64,000 bases of DNA from Hyphomicrobiales bacterium (GCA_900473175.1 UCKM01000012.1:136493-200492); one strand, 5' to 3'. Counted from the stretch's first letter, positions 47,801 through 57,306 are shown. Translations and numbers: made by a program. The notes: a model not told the origin generated them from the sequence alone.

Positions 47801-48312
47801 CCATCCGCCGTGGCACCGTCGTCCACGCCTTGCTGCAGATGCTGCCTGATCTTGCGGCCGAACAGCGCCTTGCCGCTGCGCAACGTTATCTGTCGCGGGC
47901 TGCTTTCGATTGGACGCGGCAGGATGTCGGCGATGTCCTGAATTCCGTTCTCGCCGTTATTGCCGATGCAAATTTCAAACCGGTCTTCGCGCCAGGATCG
48001 CTGGCGGAGGTCGCGCTTATGGGAACGTTGCACCTGCGCGGCAAGGATCATGCGGTATCAGGTGTAATCGACCGGCTTGCCGTGAACGACGACCGTGTTC
48101 TGATTGTCGATTATAAAACCAACCGGCCGGCTCCACGCACACTGTCCGATGTCCCAGATACCTATGTGGCTCAGCTTGCCCTCTATCGCGAACTCCTGAG
48201 GCCGCTCTATCCGGGCAAGACGGTTCAGGCAGCATTGCTTTTCACTGAAGGTCCGCACCTCGTCGATATTCCCGCCGGCAACATGCAGGGGGCGCTGTTG
48301 CGACTGGCATGA
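44815..48312 (+). CDS. addA: Double-strand break repair helicase AddA
   Basis: AddA is the UvrD-like helicase and second nuclease of the complex. The 1165-aa protein has Walker A ANAGSGKT at residues 29-36, LTYTKAAAAVM (motif Ia), LVDEAQDTSPNQW (motif II), NFSFRS (motif IV), VHASKGLEA, LLYVGMTRAEDQL (motif VI) and a C-terminal nuclease site GVIDRLAVND..IVDYKTNRP near residue 1085. All key residues are present. It starts within the addB stop (ATGA). Confidence 0.97.
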   Translation: MKKPRIIPMETIVDQNKAANPMDSVWVSANAGSGKTHVLTERVIRLLLDGTDPSKILCLTYTKAAAAVMQNRVFDRLSEWATMDEGGLAQTIQAIDGTPPTARRLAQARRLFARALETPGGLKIQTIHAFCEAILHQFPLEANIAGHFELMDDLMQVALVGEARRQLLQSARLESNATLAAAFADVLDAAGEFGLQALLDEAVNKRHDLAQFIREVGHDDLRRQTFYAHFGFMGDETEDSILSTLWPVEEFGDAIIGEILDISDGAKRAQEFALTLRFARVSAETDRREEALREAFFLKSGELVSGEKLASKAVRDRVPDFAERFDAAAQRVFQGLDRLKQLRLIRLTLAAMVLIDDLLGRYQQMKRARGLLDFDDLIVRTVTLLARQDAGPWVQYKLDKGIDHILVDEAQDTSPNQWNVIRLLSEEFFAGKTARDIRRTLFAVGDEKQSIYSFQGAVPEDFAEHGKATERNTKQSELTFARVNLNFSFRSAPDVLSAVDRVFARPEANRGFGPDHGATVHTAIRDNEPGEVQIWDMLTPETIPEEDDWRTPVDSLPAPPVRLAEQIAKTIDLWLKRGEIIAGQNRRMEARDIMVLVRKRDQFMPALSRELKKRHVPVAGADRLKLTDHIAIKDLMALGRVMLLPSDDLSLAALLKSPLFKLGDEQLFVLAHGRAENETLFQRLNACANDDLTLYAIARRLQEWRNRADTVPVFEFYADILGSGGARRDFLARLGHEAGDVIDEFQNYALATEKTGLPGLQAFLETLDMATPEIKRELDQSRNEVRIMTVHASKGLEAAVVFLIDSGSAASAGGRTPNLLSFNMKEKDGWQGKGFLFVPTKAYGTAFTGNIVDKLKIRAEEEYRRLLYVGMTRAEDQLIVCGYRGAREMPDTWHSLVDTGLAEASESFDHPVEGVMAKRYRLSHPVHAPIDEPGKPSDVEIAAFPASYRVPMPREAGLPRPLAPSGVSVLIEPDNEAPLVTGSPVLGDERGDPSFAIRRGTVVHALLQMLPDLAAEQRLAAAQRYLSRAAFDWTRQDVGDVLNSVLAVIADANFKPVFAPGSLAEVALMGTLHLRGKDHAVSGVIDRLAVNDDRVLIVDYKTNRPAPRTLSDVPDTYVAQLALYRELLRPLYPGKTVQAALLFTEGPHLVDIPAGNMQGALLRLA

Positions 48313-48426
48313 TCATGGCGGCAACCTGGACCTTTGCACTGAATCGTGAGAAGACCGCGCTTGACGAGCGTGAGCCGACTCACCACATGATGTGCAACAC
48401 ATTCACAAACCTACAAGGAAAAGCCT

Positions 48427-48750
48427 ATGGCTACCGTCAAGATCGACACCAGCAATTTCCAGTCCGATGTGATTCAGGCAGGCCAGCCTGTCGTCGTTGA
48501 TTTCTGGGCAGAATGGTGCGGCCCCTGTAAGATGATCGCGCCGGCACTCGAAGAGATTGCCTCCGAGATGGAAGGCAAAGTCACGATCGCCAAGGTCAAT
48601 ATCGATGAGAACCCGGAACTGGCTGCCCAGTTCGGCGTGCGTTCCATTCCGACCTTGCTGATGTTCAAGGATGGCGAGCTTGCCGCCAATCTGGTTGGTG
48701 CTGCGCCCAAGAGCAAGCTGACCGACTGGATCCGCAACTCGGCCGCCTGA
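48427..48750 (+). CDS. trxA: Thioredoxin 1
   Basis: TrxA is the general cytoplasmic disulphide reductase. The 107-aa protein has the active site WCGPC at residues 30-34 and the cis-proline loop [18 protein letters not shown] precedes the ATG. A 114-bp spacer separates it from addA, and a strong bidirectional terminator follows. The addB-addA-trxA order is conserved in this order of bacteria. Confidence 0.98.
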   Translation: MATVKIDTSNFQSDVIQAGQPVVVDFWAEWCGPCKMIAPALEEIASEMEGKVTIAKVNIDENPELAAQFGVRSIPTLLMFKDGELAANLVGAAPKSKLTDWIRNSAA

Positions 48751-48770
48751 TCGAACCCGGATATCGAACG

Positions 48771-48799
48771 AAAAAGTCCGGCCCTGCGCCGGACTTTTT
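48771..48799. terminator. Bidirectional intrinsic terminator between trxA and folC
   Basis: AAAAAGTCCGGC and GCCGGACTTTTT form a perfect 12-bp stem with a 5-nt loop. The plus-strand T-tract serves trxA and the opposite A-tract serves folC, whose stop codon lies inside the hairpin's edge (48798-48800). Confidence 0.93.
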
Positions 48800-50126
48800 A
48801 TTGTGGCGGCGTCCCGTTGTCTGAAAGAACATCACCAGCGAGATAAAGCGATCCGCCGATCAGTATGCGCGGCGCGTGCTCGGATTTGTCCCAGCTGTCG
48901 CGCAGGATTTTCAAGGCGTTTTCCACCGAATGAACCGGTTCGGCCGACAGGCCAGCCTCGTTTGCGGCCAGCGCCAGCTGTTCGTGCGGAATACCCGCGC
49001 CGCTGGAACGGATCGGCACGGTGTAGACGTGGCGCGCCATACCGGTGAAGGCCTGGAAATACCCCACCGGATCCTTTGTGTTGATCATGCCGGTAATCAG
49101 GAAAAGCGGCCGCTGGTTGCGGTCTTCAAGCGTGGCGATCGCCTCTGCGATGACCAGTCCCGCGCCCGGGTTATGCCCGCCGTCGAGCCAGATTTCCGAT
49201 CCTGGAACAGCAAGGTCGACCAGCTTGCCCTTGATAAGGCGCTGCATGCGCGCAGGCCATTCCACGGCCGTCATCGCATTCTCCACCGCATGTTCCGGGA
49301 CCTTGAATCCGGCGGTTCGCACCGCCTGGATCGCTGCGGCAGCGTTGGCGAGCTGGTGGCGGCCGAGCAGGCTTGGCAATGGCAGATCCATCAGCCCGGT
49401 ATTGTCCTGGTAGATCATCCGCCCGCGTTCTTCGAAGCTGAGAAAATCCTGGCCGTAAACTGCAAAGGGGCAATCGCGTCGTTCGGCGGTTTCGATCAGC
49501 ACCATGCGCACCGCTTCCTCTTCCTGGGCGCCAATGACGACGGGACAGCGCGGCTTGATGATCCCGGCCTTCTCCGCTGCGATCAATTCGACACGGTCGC
49601 CGAGATAGGGCTGATGATCGAGCGAGATCGGCATGATGACGCTCACCGCAGGCTCCGGGATCACATTGGTCGCATCGAACCGCCCGCCAAGGCCAACTTC
49701 GAGGATCACCGCGTCGGCGGGATGTTCGGAAAACAGCACAAAGGTAACGGCGGTCAAGATCTCGAAGACCGTGATCGCCTGTCCGGCATTTGCGTCGGCA
49801 ACCCGCTTGACCGCCTCGGCAAGCACCGCATCCTCGACGATCTTGCCGCCACCGGGCGCTCCGAGACGATAGCGCTCATGCCAGCGGACCAAATGTGGAG
49901 ATGTGTGAACGTGGACGGTGTATCCGGCGGCTTCAAGCAGCGCTCGCGAAAAGGCAACCGCGGAACCTTTGCCATTGGTCCCCGCGACGTGGATCACCGG
50001 CGGAATTTTCAGGTGCGGATTGCCAAGCGTGTCGAGCAGGCGTGTTATTCGTCCAAGCGAGAGATCAAAGCCCTTTGGATGCAGGCCAAGCAGCCGCTCT
50101 ATCTCTTGTTCAGCACGCGAGGACAT
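48798..50126 (-). CDS. folC: Bifunctional folylpolyglutamate/dihydrofolate synthase
   Basis: FolC adds glutamate to dihydropteroate and to folates. The 442-aa protein has the ATP loop GTNGKGS at residues 49-55, the SPHLVRWHER segment and DGGHNPGAG in the C-terminal ligase domain. It lies 33 bp downstream of accD on the minus strand. Its stop codon overlaps the terminator shared with trxA. Confidence 0.96.
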   Translation of the reverse strand: MSSRAEQEIERLLGLHPKGFDLSLGRITRLLDTLGNPHLKIPPVIHVAGTNGKGSAVAFSRALLEAAGYTVHVHTSPHLVRWHERYRLGAPGGGKIVEDAVLAEAVKRVADANAGQAITVFEILTAVTFVLFSEHPADAVILEVGLGGRFDATNVIPEPAVSVIMPISLDHQPYLGDRVELIAAEKAGIIKPRCPVVIGAQEEEAVRMVLIETAERRDCPFAVYGQDFLSFEERGRMIYQDNTGLMDLPLPSLLGRHQLANAAAAIQAVRTAGFKVPEHAVENAMTAVEWPARMQRLIKGKLVDLAVPGSEIWLDGGHNPGAGLVIAEAIATLEDRNQRPLFLITGMINTKDPVGYFQAFTGMARHVYTVPIRSSGAGIPHEQLALAANEAGLSAEPVHSVENALKILRDSWDKSEHAPRILIGGSLYLAGDVLSDNGTPPQ

Positions 50127-50159
50127 TGCACATCCGGATTTCAGTATGGTCCAGCGCCA

Positions 50160-51083
50160 TCAAAGTTCGGCTTGCGCCGGTGCTGGCAATGCGGTGGCCA
50201 GACCGTTTGGCAATTCGCCATCCGCCTTGGTCGCCGGCTCACCCACCATCATCTTCAGGAGGCGTGCGATTGTCGTCTTCAATTCCGTGCGGGGCACGAC
50301 CATATCGACCATGCCATGGGTCTTCAGATATTCGGCGCGCTGGAAGCCTTCGGGCAATTTCTCGCGAATGGTCTGCTCGATCACACGCTGACCGGCAAAA
50401 CCGATGAGTGCGCCAGGTTCGGCAATGTGAATATCACCGAGCATCGCGTAGGATGCCGATACGCCGCCCGTCGTCGGATTGGTCAAGACGACGATATAGG
50501 GAAGGCCGGCTTCCTTGAGCATCTCGACGGCGACGGTGGTGCGCGGCAGCTGCATCAGCGATAAAATGCCTTCCTGCATGCGGGCGCCACCGGAGGCAGC
50601 GAACAGCACCAGCGGCTTCCTCTGGGCAATCGCGGTCTCGAAGCCCTTGATAATCGCCTCGCCAGCCGCCATGCCGAGCGAACCACCCATGAAACTGAAA
50701 TCATGAATCGTCACGACGATCGGCAGGCCTTCGATCGTCCCGAGCGCATTGATGATCGCGTCGTCCTGGCCGGTTTTGGAGCGGTGCTCCTTCAGGCGGT
50801 CGACATAGCGTTTCTCGTCGCGAAATTTCAGGGGGTCGACCGCAACCTTAGGCTGCTCCAGCGTTTCGAATACGCCGTCGTCAAAGAAAAACCGCAACCG
50901 GTCCCGCGCTGGAATGCGCATATGGTGGCCGGAGGAGGGCACGACCCACTGGTTTTTCTCCAGGTCGGTGTGGAAGACCATTTCGCCGGACTCGGGATCC
51001 TTGATCCAGAGGTTCTCCGGCATTTCACGTCTGCCAAGCATCGAATTGATCTTCGGCCGGACGTAGTTTGTGATCCAGTTCAT
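50160..51083 (-). CDS. accD: Acetyl-CoA carboxylase carboxyltransferase subunit beta, lacking the zinc-finger cysteines
   Basis: AccD with AccA transfers the carboxyl group to acetyl-CoA in fatty-acid synthesis. The 307-aa protein has the carboxyltransferase core ([45 protein letters not shown]). The N-terminal region that normally holds a four-Cys zinc ribbon reads [11 protein letters not shown]...[11 protein letters not shown]: the fold is recognisable but all four Cys are gone, and the whole protein has no cysteine. It sits between trpA and folC, the conserved rhizobial order. Confidence 0.96.
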   Translation of the reverse strand: MNWITNYVRPKINSMLGRREMPENLWIKDPESGEMVFHTDLEKNQWVVPSSGHHMRIPARDRLRFFFDDGVFETLEQPKVAVDPLKFRDEKRYVDRLKEHRSKTGQDDAIINALGTIEGLPIVVTIHDFSFMGGSLGMAAGEAIIKGFETAIAQRKPLVLFAASGGARMQEGILSLMQLPRTTVAVEMLKEAGLPYIVVLTNPTTGGVSASYAMLGDIHIAEPGALIGFAGQRVIEQTIREKLPEGFQRAEYLKTHGMVDMVVPRTELKTTIARLLKMMVGEPATKADGELPNGLATALPAPAQAEL

Positions 51084-51132
51084 GATCGGTCCTGTTCTTC
51101 CATCAATAGGTCAGGTCAGTGATTTAGGGCTT

Positions 51133-51972
51133 CTACTCGGCTGCCGCAAGCCGCACGGCCCGTACACCGCTGGAAAGTCCCTGCACCATGGTGGCTACCG
51201 CCTCGGCCGGATCGGCCACCAGCGAGCCATCGGGGCGGATCGTATTGGCAACGGCATTGACGATTGCCGTACCGACAACGACGCCATCGGCGGCGGCACC
51301 AATGACCTTTGCCTGTTCGGCTGTCTTGACGCCGAAACCCACGACGATTGGCAGATCGGTATGCTTCTTGATGCGTTCCACGGCAGCCCCCACCTTCGTC
51401 GTATCAGGAAGCGCAGAGCCGGTGATGCCGGTCATCGATACGTAGTAGACGAAACCCGATGTGTTCTGCAGCACCTTCGGCAGCCGCTTCTCGTCCGTCG
51501 TCGGAGTTGCAAGACGAATGAAATTGATGCCTGCCTTGATCGCGGGAATGCACAGTTCCTCGTCCATTTCCGGCGGGAGATCAACGATGATAAGACCATC
51601 GATGCCCGATGCAACCGCATCCTCCAAGAACCGGTCGACGCCGTAAATATAGATCGGGTTGTAATATCCCATCAGGACGATCGGCGTGGTGTTGTCACTT
51701 GTGCGGAACTGCGCGGCAAGGTCGAGGGTCTTGGTCAACGACATACCCTTCTTGAGTGCACGCAAACCTGCGGCCTGAATAGCCGGGCCATCGGCCATCG
51801 GATCGGAAAAGGGAACGCCAAGTTCAATAATATCCGATCCCGATCCGGGCAGGGCCTTCATGATCCGCAGCGAGGTGTCGAAGTCGGGATCGCCGCCCAT
51901 GAAATAGGTCACCAGCGCCGGGCGCCCCTCGGCCTTCAATGCTGCGAATTTTCTGTCGATACGCGTTGCCAT
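51133..51972 (-). CDS. trpA: Tryptophan synthase alpha subunit
   Basis: TrpA splits indole-3-glycerol phosphate and tunnels indole to TrpB. The 279-aa barrel has the catalytic Glu in [16 protein letters not shown] (with the second catalytic Asp just after), LMGYYNPI and the phosphate-binding GFGVKTAEQ. It starts 2 bp after the trpB stop. accD follows after 49 bp. Confidence 0.97.
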   Translation of the reverse strand: MATRIDRKFAALKAEGRPALVTYFMGGDPDFDTSLRIMKALPGSGSDIIELGVPFSDPMADGPAIQAAGLRALKKGMSLTKTLDLAAQFRTSDNTTPIVLMGYYNPIYIYGVDRFLEDAVASGIDGLIIVDLPPEMDEELCIPAIKAGINFIRLATPTTDEKRLPKVLQNTSGFVYYVSMTGITGSALPDTTKVGAAVERIKKHTDLPIVVGFGVKTAEQAKVIGAAADGVVVGTAIVNAVANTIRPDGSLVADPAEAVATMVQGLSSGVRAVRLAAAE

Positions 51973-51974
51973 GA

Positions 51975-53225
51975 TCAGATTTCCATTCCGAGCAGTTGAC
52001 CGACGGTGTGCACATCCTTGTCGCCGCGGCCTGAAAGATTGACGATCATGATCTTGTCCTGCGCCATTTTCGGCGCGATTTTCACCGCATGCGCGATGGC
52101 ATGGGCGGATTCAAGCGCGGGAATGATCCCCTCCGTGCGTGTCGTCAGCTGGAACGCATCGAGCGCCTCGTTATCGAGGATTGGCACATAGGACACCCTT
52201 CCGGTGTCACGCAGCCAGGAGTGCTCCGGGCCGACGCCCGGATAGTCGAGCCCGGCCGAGACCGAGTGACCGTCGAGGATCTGGCCGTCCTTATCCTGCA
52301 GCAGATAGGTGCGGTTGCCATGCAACACGCCCGGCCGGCCGGCGCTCATCGAGGCGCAATGTTCGACACCGTCAAGCCCGCGCCCGCCGGCTTCGATGCC
52401 GATGATCTCGACGCTCTTGTCGTCGAGGAACGGGTGGAAGAGCCCGATGGCATTGGAACCGCCGCCGACAGCTGCGATGATCGTATCTGGCAGCCGGCCT
52501 TCGCGCTCAAGGATTTGTTCGCGTGCCTCGGTGCCGATGACCGACTGGAAATCCCGGACAAGTTCCGGATAGGGGTGGGGTCCGGCCGCCGTGCCGATCA
52601 GATAGTATGTATCCTCGACATTCGTCACCCAGTCGCGCAACGCCTCGTTCATCGCATCCTTGAGCGTGCCGTGGCCGGACGATACCGGCTTGACCTCGGC
52701 GCCGAGCAATTTCATGCGAAAGACGTTGGGCTTCTGCCGCTCGACATCGGTAGCGCCCATATAGACGACGCAAGGCAGGCCGAAGCGGGCGGATACCGTT
52801 GCCGAAGCGACGCCATGCTGCCCTGCGCCGGTTTCCGCGATGATGCGGGTCTTGCCCATTCGTTTGGCGAGCAGAATCTGGCCGAGGCAATTGTTAATCT
52901 TGTGGCTGCCGGTGTGGTTAAGGTCTTCGCGCTTGAAATAGATTTTGGCGCCGCCATCCAGACCCTGATCCTGAGCCAGCTTTCGCACATGCTTGGTCAG
53001 GCCTTCAGCATAATAGAGCTTGGAAGGCCGCCCCGCATAATGGGTCGAGAGTTCCTGGAGCTCTGCCTTGAAGGCTGGATCGTTCTTCGCGTCGTCATAG
53101 GCCTGCTGCAGTTCAAGGATCAGCGGCATCAGGGTCTCGGCGACAAAGCGCCCGCCAAAAATGCCGAACATGCCCTCTTCATCGGGACCTGTCTTGAATG
53201 AATTGGGCTCAACCACCTTGTTCAC
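51975..53225 (-). CDS. trpB: Tryptophan synthase beta subunit
   Basis: TrpB condenses indole with serine. The 416-aa PLP enzyme has the cofactor lysine at residue 109 in [11 protein letters not shown], the catalytic Glu in ETGAGQHG, and the phosphate loop GGGSNAIG. The C-terminal SGRGDKDV is typical. trpF lies 99 bp upstream. Confidence 0.98.
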   Translation of the reverse strand: MNKVVEPNSFKTGPDEEGMFGIFGGRFVAETLMPLILELQQAYDDAKNDPAFKAELQELSTHYAGRPSKLYYAEGLTKHVRKLAQDQGLDGGAKIYFKREDLNHTGSHKINNCLGQILLAKRMGKTRIIAETGAGQHGVASATVSARFGLPCVVYMGATDVERQKPNVFRMKLLGAEVKPVSSGHGTLKDAMNEALRDWVTNVEDTYYLIGTAAGPHPYPELVRDFQSVIGTEAREQILEREGRLPDTIIAAVGGGSNAIGLFHPFLDDKSVEIIGIEAGGRGLDGVEHCASMSAGRPGVLHGNRTYLLQDKDGQILDGHSVSAGLDYPGVGPEHSWLRDTGRVSYVPILDNEALDAFQLTTRTEGIIPALESAHAIAHAVKIAPKMAQDKIMIVNLSGRGDKDVHTVGQLLGMEI

Positions 53226-53266
53226 TGCTTCACTCCGTTCTTGAGGCCACTGTCTCTTGTACGAAA

Positions 53267-53320
53267 GACCGCCTCTTATTCACAAGGCCCCGGCTATGCG
53301 CACGGCATGACCGCCTCTTA
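53267..53320. repeat. Short direct repeat in the trpF-trpB spacer
   Basis: The 12-mer GACCGCCTCTTA occurs at 53267-53278 and 53309-53320, 42 bp apart. It may be chance or a tandem operator; no regulator is evident. Confidence 0.35.
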
Positions 53321-53324
53321 ACAT

Positions 53325-53984
53325 TCAGGCCGCATTGGCGCTTTGGGCCGCACGCACCGCGCGGAAAAATTCCAGGATCAGATTAACATCCTTTACCCCA
53401 GGTGCGGACTCGACACCCGACGAAACGTCGATTCCCCGTGGCAAAATCGCTTGCAGCGCCTCATTGATGTTGCCCGCATTGAGGCCACCGGAAAGCATGT
53501 AATCGATGGAGGCGTCAAGCGCACTCAGCATTCGCCAGTCGAAAGAAATGCCATTTCCGCCCGGTAGTTCTGATCCTTTTGGGGGTTTGGCATCGAAAAG
53601 CAACCGGTCGGCCACCCCGACATAGGGTTTGATCTGGTCGAGATCGTGCGGTTCGCGCAAGGCGAACGCCTTGACGACAGGCAAGCCGTAACGTGCTTTG
53701 ACCTCTTTGACGCGCGCAACAGTTTCATGACCGTGCAGTTGCAGCATGTCCGGGTTCATCGCCGCGACAATCGCATCGAGCGTCGCATCGTCTGCATCGA
53801 CGGTTACGGCCACTGCCTTGGCCCGGCCCACTGCGGCGTTGCGCAGGCGACCGGCTTCGATGGGATCAATGTTGCGTGGGCTTTTTGTGAAGAAAATGAA
53901 GCCGAGATGCGACGCGCCGCCATCCAGCGCCGCCGCAACGGCTTCGTCGGTCTTCAACCCGCATATCTTGATATCAAGGCTCAT
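53325..53984 (-). CDS. trpF: Phosphoribosylanthranilate isomerase
   Basis: TrpF isomerises phosphoribosylanthranilate. The 219-aa barrel starts MSLDIKICGLKTDEAV at the ATG at 53984, with the catalytic Cys8, and has the general-acid Asp in LSGGLNAGNI/GIDVSSGVE context. The reading extends upstream to 54044 without similarity. It leads the trpF-trpB-trpA-accD-folC run; trpE, trpD and trpC lie elsewhere. Confidence 0.95.
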   Translation of the reverse strand: MSLDIKICGLKTDEAVAAALDGGASHLGFIFFTKSPRNIDPIEAGRLRNAAVGRAKAVAVTVDADDATLDAIVAAMNPDMLQLHGHETVARVKEVKARYGLPVVKAFALREPHDLDQIKPYVGVADRLLFDAKPPKGSELPGGNGISFDWRMLSALDASIDYMLSGGLNAGNINEALQAILPRGIDVSSGVESAPGVKDVNLILEFFRAVRAAQSANAA

Positions 53985-54040
53985 GACCCGCCACTCGCAT
54001 GAAACTGCGCTAAAGTCGAGGATTTTGCGTCGTAATCCTA

Positions 54041-54682
54041 TCACAGATGGTGGTGATAACCTGCTTTCACAAGCAAAGCGAACGCATCAGCGACAGACGC
54101 CGGGATCAATTGCGGTATCTGATAGCCTTTAGCCGGGTAGGTCATCATCCGGTGTACGTCACCCACCATCTCATTGATGAAATTCTCCAGCCGGTAGGCC
54201 TCGGTCGGCTGGTCTTCAAAGTGTGTTGGCGGCGCTGTTATCAACGCATGCGCTCCCGGCCATTGCGCGCCTACCGTTGCAAGAGCGCGGCGTTGTGTCT
54301 GCGGCTTGGTCACGATGATGATCCGGCGGGTGGCATCGCCTGCCATGGCGCGCGAAAAGCGGATGTTCTCCCCGATATTGGTGGCGTCGGGCTCGATCAG
54401 GATTGCTTCGGCGGGTGCGCCCAAGGCCATGGCACGGGCGGCAAAGGCTTCGGCCTCACTGGCCTCATATAAATTGCCCGTCCAATTGCCGGATCTGCCG
54501 GTAAACAGAATCTGCTCGGCCAGGCCATCACGAAGCAGTTTTACGCAGTGATCCGCCACCCGCAGATCATAGCTGCCAAGACCGATGATCAGGTCAGATT
54601 CGGTTAATTCGTCGTAAACGAGATGGTAATCCCAAAGCGTCCGTGCCGCGTCAAGGATGTTCTGGGATATCTCGGGATGCAT
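54041..54682 (-). CDS. DUF218 (YdcF/SanA-like) protein
   Basis: The 213-aa protein belongs to the DUF218 family, with a Rossmann-like core: LIIGLGSYDLRVADH near residue 32, LFTGRSGNW, and DATNIGENIRFS. E. coli YdcF of this family binds SAM, but the function is unknown. No signal peptide or membrane segment is seen, unlike SanA. The start is set at the ATG at 54682; the frame continues upstream into the ygjP-like gene. Only 8 bp separate it from that gene, so they form an operon. Confidence 0.85.
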   Translation of the reverse strand: MHPEISQNILDAARTLWDYHLVYDELTESDLIIGLGSYDLRVADHCVKLLRDGLAEQILFTGRSGNWTGNLYEASEAEAFAARAMALGAPAEAILIEPDATNIGENIRFSRAMAGDATRRIIIVTKPQTQRRALATVGAQWPGAHALITAPPTHFEDQPTEAYRLENFINEMVGDVHRMMTYPAKGYQIPQLIPASVADAFALLVKAGYHHHL

Positions 54683-54690
54683 TTGCAGCC

Positions 54691-55449
54691 TTAACCGAAA
54701 TCGATTGCCTGCAGCGCGCCGCCATTGCGTTTCAGCCAGGCCTTGCAGCGCTCGGTATCCGGGCACAATTCGCCGCATAATTTCCAGAATTTGGGCCCGT
54801 GGTTCATTTCCTTGAGGTGAGCGACCTCGTGCGCGACGAGGTAATTGATAATCGGCGGCGGTGCCATCATGATCCGCCAGGAAAAAGACAGCGTTCCATC
54901 CGACGTGCAGGAGCCCCAGCGACTCTTGGTGTCCTTGAGGCGGACAATCTTGGCGCGTCGCCCGACACTCGCGGTGTGGCGCGCCACCAGCATGTCGAGA
55001 TCGTGCCGCGCTTCGCGTTTGAGGAAGTCGCCCACCCGCCTTGCCAGATGCGGACGATCGCCGAAAACGACGAGCGTCGGACCATCGGGTCCGTTCTCCT
55101 GCCGTACAGTGCCCCGCTTTGAAGGTTCGTGTACGATCATGTGCGGCACACCCCGGACGGGAATTTTCACGCCGGGACGCACTTTTGGCTGGTCCGGCAT
55201 CTTGGCTATACGCGTCTCAATCCAGCCTTCGTGACGGGTGAGGAATTTGTCGATCTCGCGGGCCGGCAGCCCGGGCGGCACCGTCATGCGCAGGCCTTTG
55301 CCGCCGGCATCGATGCGCAGGGTCAACCGGGTCGCGCGCGGATTTTCCATTACGCGCAGCGGCAGGACGCGCCCAGCAACCTCATAGCTCCGCTCCGCCT
55401 TCAGCGTGGCGGACTTCTTTGGCGAACGGCGGAACAAGGACAGGATCAT
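54691..55449 (-). CDS. YgjP-family (DUF45) metal-dependent hydrolase
   Basis: The 252-aa protein is a M48-related YgjP/WLM-type putative metalloprotease. The zinc site is HEVAHLKEMNHGPKFW (HExxH plus a third His), preceded by the family motif TKSRWGSCTSDGTLSFSWRI. It has no signal peptide, so the site of action should be cytoplasmic. The ATG at 55449 is chosen over a GTG two codons earlier; neither has a good ribosome site. Substrate is unknown. Confidence 0.9.
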   Translation of the reverse strand: MILSLFRRSPKKSATLKAERSYEVAGRVLPLRVMENPRATRLTLRIDAGGKGLRMTVPPGLPAREIDKFLTRHEGWIETRIAKMPDQPKVRPGVKIPVRGVPHMIVHEPSKRGTVRQENGPDGPTLVVFGDRPHLARRVGDFLKREARHDLDMLVARHTASVGRRAKIVRLKDTKSRWGSCTSDGTLSFSWRIMMAPPPIINYLVAHEVAHLKEMNHGPKFWKLCGELCPDTERCKAWLKRNGGALQAIDFG

Positions 55450-55567
55450 ACACACACATTAATTGATTCGAGCAAAAGCAGTGAGGCAAAACACAAGCGG
55501 CGCTGGACTATCCAGCGCCGCTCTGGGACGATCACAATCAGGACTGGAGGAACTGACTGCGAAGCGG

Positions 55568-56020
55568 TTACTCGCTGTCGGTGTCGTTGACGCCCGGAAC
55601 GGAGCCAGAAGGCTTTTTCGGGGACGCATTGCGTTCGGCCATGAAGCGGTCGAACTCCTCGCGGTCCTTGGCGCGGCGAAGTTCGCGTGCGTAGTCCTCG
55701 AACTCGGTACGCATTTCCTCAAGCTTGCGGCGTTCTTCATCGAGACGCGACAGTTCCTTTTCGCGCCATTCGTCAAAGGCGATATTGCCAGTTCCAAATG
55801 GGCCACGGCCGAAACGATGCGAGCCCCGGTTACGCCGGAACGCGCCGCAGACATTCTCGGTGGCATTGCTCATTTCGTGTTTGAAAGCGCCAAACCGATT
55901 GCCCCAGATGATATAGGCAAGCATGGCTAAGCCAAGTGGCCAGAACAGCATGAAACCGATAATCATCAAAGCGATGGTTGCCGGGGTCCAGCCTGGCCGG
56001 ATCAAAGCAGCATTGTTCAT
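55568..56020 (-). CDS. DUF2852-family membrane protein
   Basis: The 150-aa protein has one or two N-terminal hydrophobic segments (about residues 12-45, ALMIIGFMLFWPLGLAMLAYIIWG). A Gly/Arg-rich linker and a long charged helix follow (about 80-135, rich in Glu and Arg, likely coiled coil). This is the alphaproteobacterial DUF2852 pattern with no known function. AGGAAGGG precedes the ATG at 56020. It stands alone between ygjP-like and benE genes. Confidence 0.87.
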   Translation of the reverse strand: MNNAALIRPGWTPATIALMIIGFMLFWPLGLAMLAYIIWGNRFGAFKHEMSNATENVCGAFRRNRGSHRFGRGPFGTGNIAFDEWREKELSRLDEERRKLEEMRTEFEDYARELRRAKDREEFDRFMAERNASPKKPSGSVPGVNDTDSE

Positions 56021-56137
56021 TGAAAGCCCTTCCTCACTCACGTAAGCCCGACCCCGATTGGTCGATCGATAGCGACATGGGAAAGCAATTTGGGCTTTTC
56101 AAGCAAACGTGATTCCAAATACGCCAAACTATTGGAA

Positions 56138-57283
56138 TCAGAACCGTTTCTTTACGTGATCAAACGATACCACGATGAGCCCGGCGACGAGCGCCCAGAA
56201 GGCGGCGCCAATTCCAGCGATCGTGATGCCCGATGCAGTCACCGCAAAGGTCACGATTGCCGCGAGCCGCTCGTGCTCGACCTTGAGGGCGAGGGACAAG
56301 GCGTTGGTGAAAGCGCCAATCAGGGCAAGGCCAGCGACGAGCGCGATCAGGGGCGCGGGAAGCACGGCGAAGAGCGCAACCAGTGATGCGCCAAAGATTG
56401 CAAATATCAGATAGGCCAGCGCATAGAACGGACCAGTCAGCCAGCGCTTTTGTGGATCGGGATGCGCATCCGGGCCGGTGCAGATCGCGGCGGAAATGGC
56501 TGCCATATTGCTGGTGTGGGCGCCGAACGGAGCAGTGACAAGCGATGCGAGCCCGGTGACCCGGAGTGCGGCCGCCGTCGGAGGCTCGTATCCGGCTGCG
56601 CGAAGAACTGCAAAACCGGGCAGGTTCTGCGATGCCATGGTGACGAGATAAAGCGGCAGGGCAAGGCCGATCATGGCGCGAAGGTCAAACACCGGCATGA
56701 TCAGGGTCAGGGTCGAAAGTTCGATCGTCGGAACGCTCGCCACGCGGCCGCTGACGAAGGCGTAGAAGACGCCGCCGAAAAGGACGGCAAGCACCGCCAT
56801 GGCGGGGTTGTAGAGGCGGATGACGAAGAACAGCAACACAAGAGGCAGGACGAAGAGCGGATCGACGGGAATCGTGCGCGCCGCGCCGGTGAGGAAGGCA
56901 AACAGCACGCCGGCCAGCATGCCCGACGCGATTGACGCCGGAATTTTCGAAACAAATGCCGACACGGGTTTGACCAGACCGGTGATGATGATGGCGATCG
57001 CGGTGACAATGAACGCGCCAACGGCCTGCTGCATGGTGAAGCCGATCGATCCGCCAATGAGGGCAAGGCCCGGGGTCGACCATGCGGTGATGATGGGCAT
57101 CCTGTAGCGCCAGCTGAGGTACAGTGTTGCGGCGAACATGGAGAGGCATATGGCGGTTACCCAACTTGCCGTTTCGGCCTGTGTCGCACCGAGGGCGTGC
57201 GCCGCTGCAATGATGAGGGCCAATGTCCCGCCGAACCCGACGACGGCAGCAACGACAGCGGAAGCAATCACCGAGAAGCGCAT
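56138..57283 (-). CDS. benE: Benzoate/H+ symporter BenE-family transporter
   Basis: The 381-aa protein is an integral membrane carrier with about 11-12 hydrophobic segments. Segments such as AWSTPGLALI and GAHTSNMAAISAAICTG match the BenE family of the nucleobase-ascorbate-like fold. No benzoate-degradation gene (benABCD, cat) lies near, so the substrate is open. It is followed on the same strand by nothing within 117 bp; the hydrolase gene lies 23 bp upstream and may share its transcript. Confidence 0.87.
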   Translation of the reverse strand: MRFSVIASAVVAAVVGFGGTLALIIAAAHALGATQAETASWVTAICLSMFAATLYLSWRYRMPIITAWSTPGLALIGGSIGFTMQQAVGAFIVTAIAIIITGLVKPVSAFVSKIPASIASGMLAGVLFAFLTGAARTIPVDPLFVLPLVLLFFVIRLYNPAMAVLAVLFGGVFYAFVSGRVASVPTIELSTLTLIMPVFDLRAMIGLALPLYLVTMASQNLPGFAVLRAAGYEPPTAAALRVTGLASLVTAPFGAHTSNMAAISAAICTGPDAHPDPQKRWLTGPFYALAYLIFAIFGASLVALFAVLPAPLIALVAGLALIGAFTNALSLALKVEHERLAAIVTFAVTASGITIAGIGAAFWALVAGLIVVSFDHVKKRF

Positions 57284-57306
57284 GATGGGAACCTGAGGTG
57301 GGAGGT

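Noticed and set aside
48876..50564. 562-codon open frame opposite folC and accD
   Set aside because: It spans two real minus-strand genes in antisense and has no domain.
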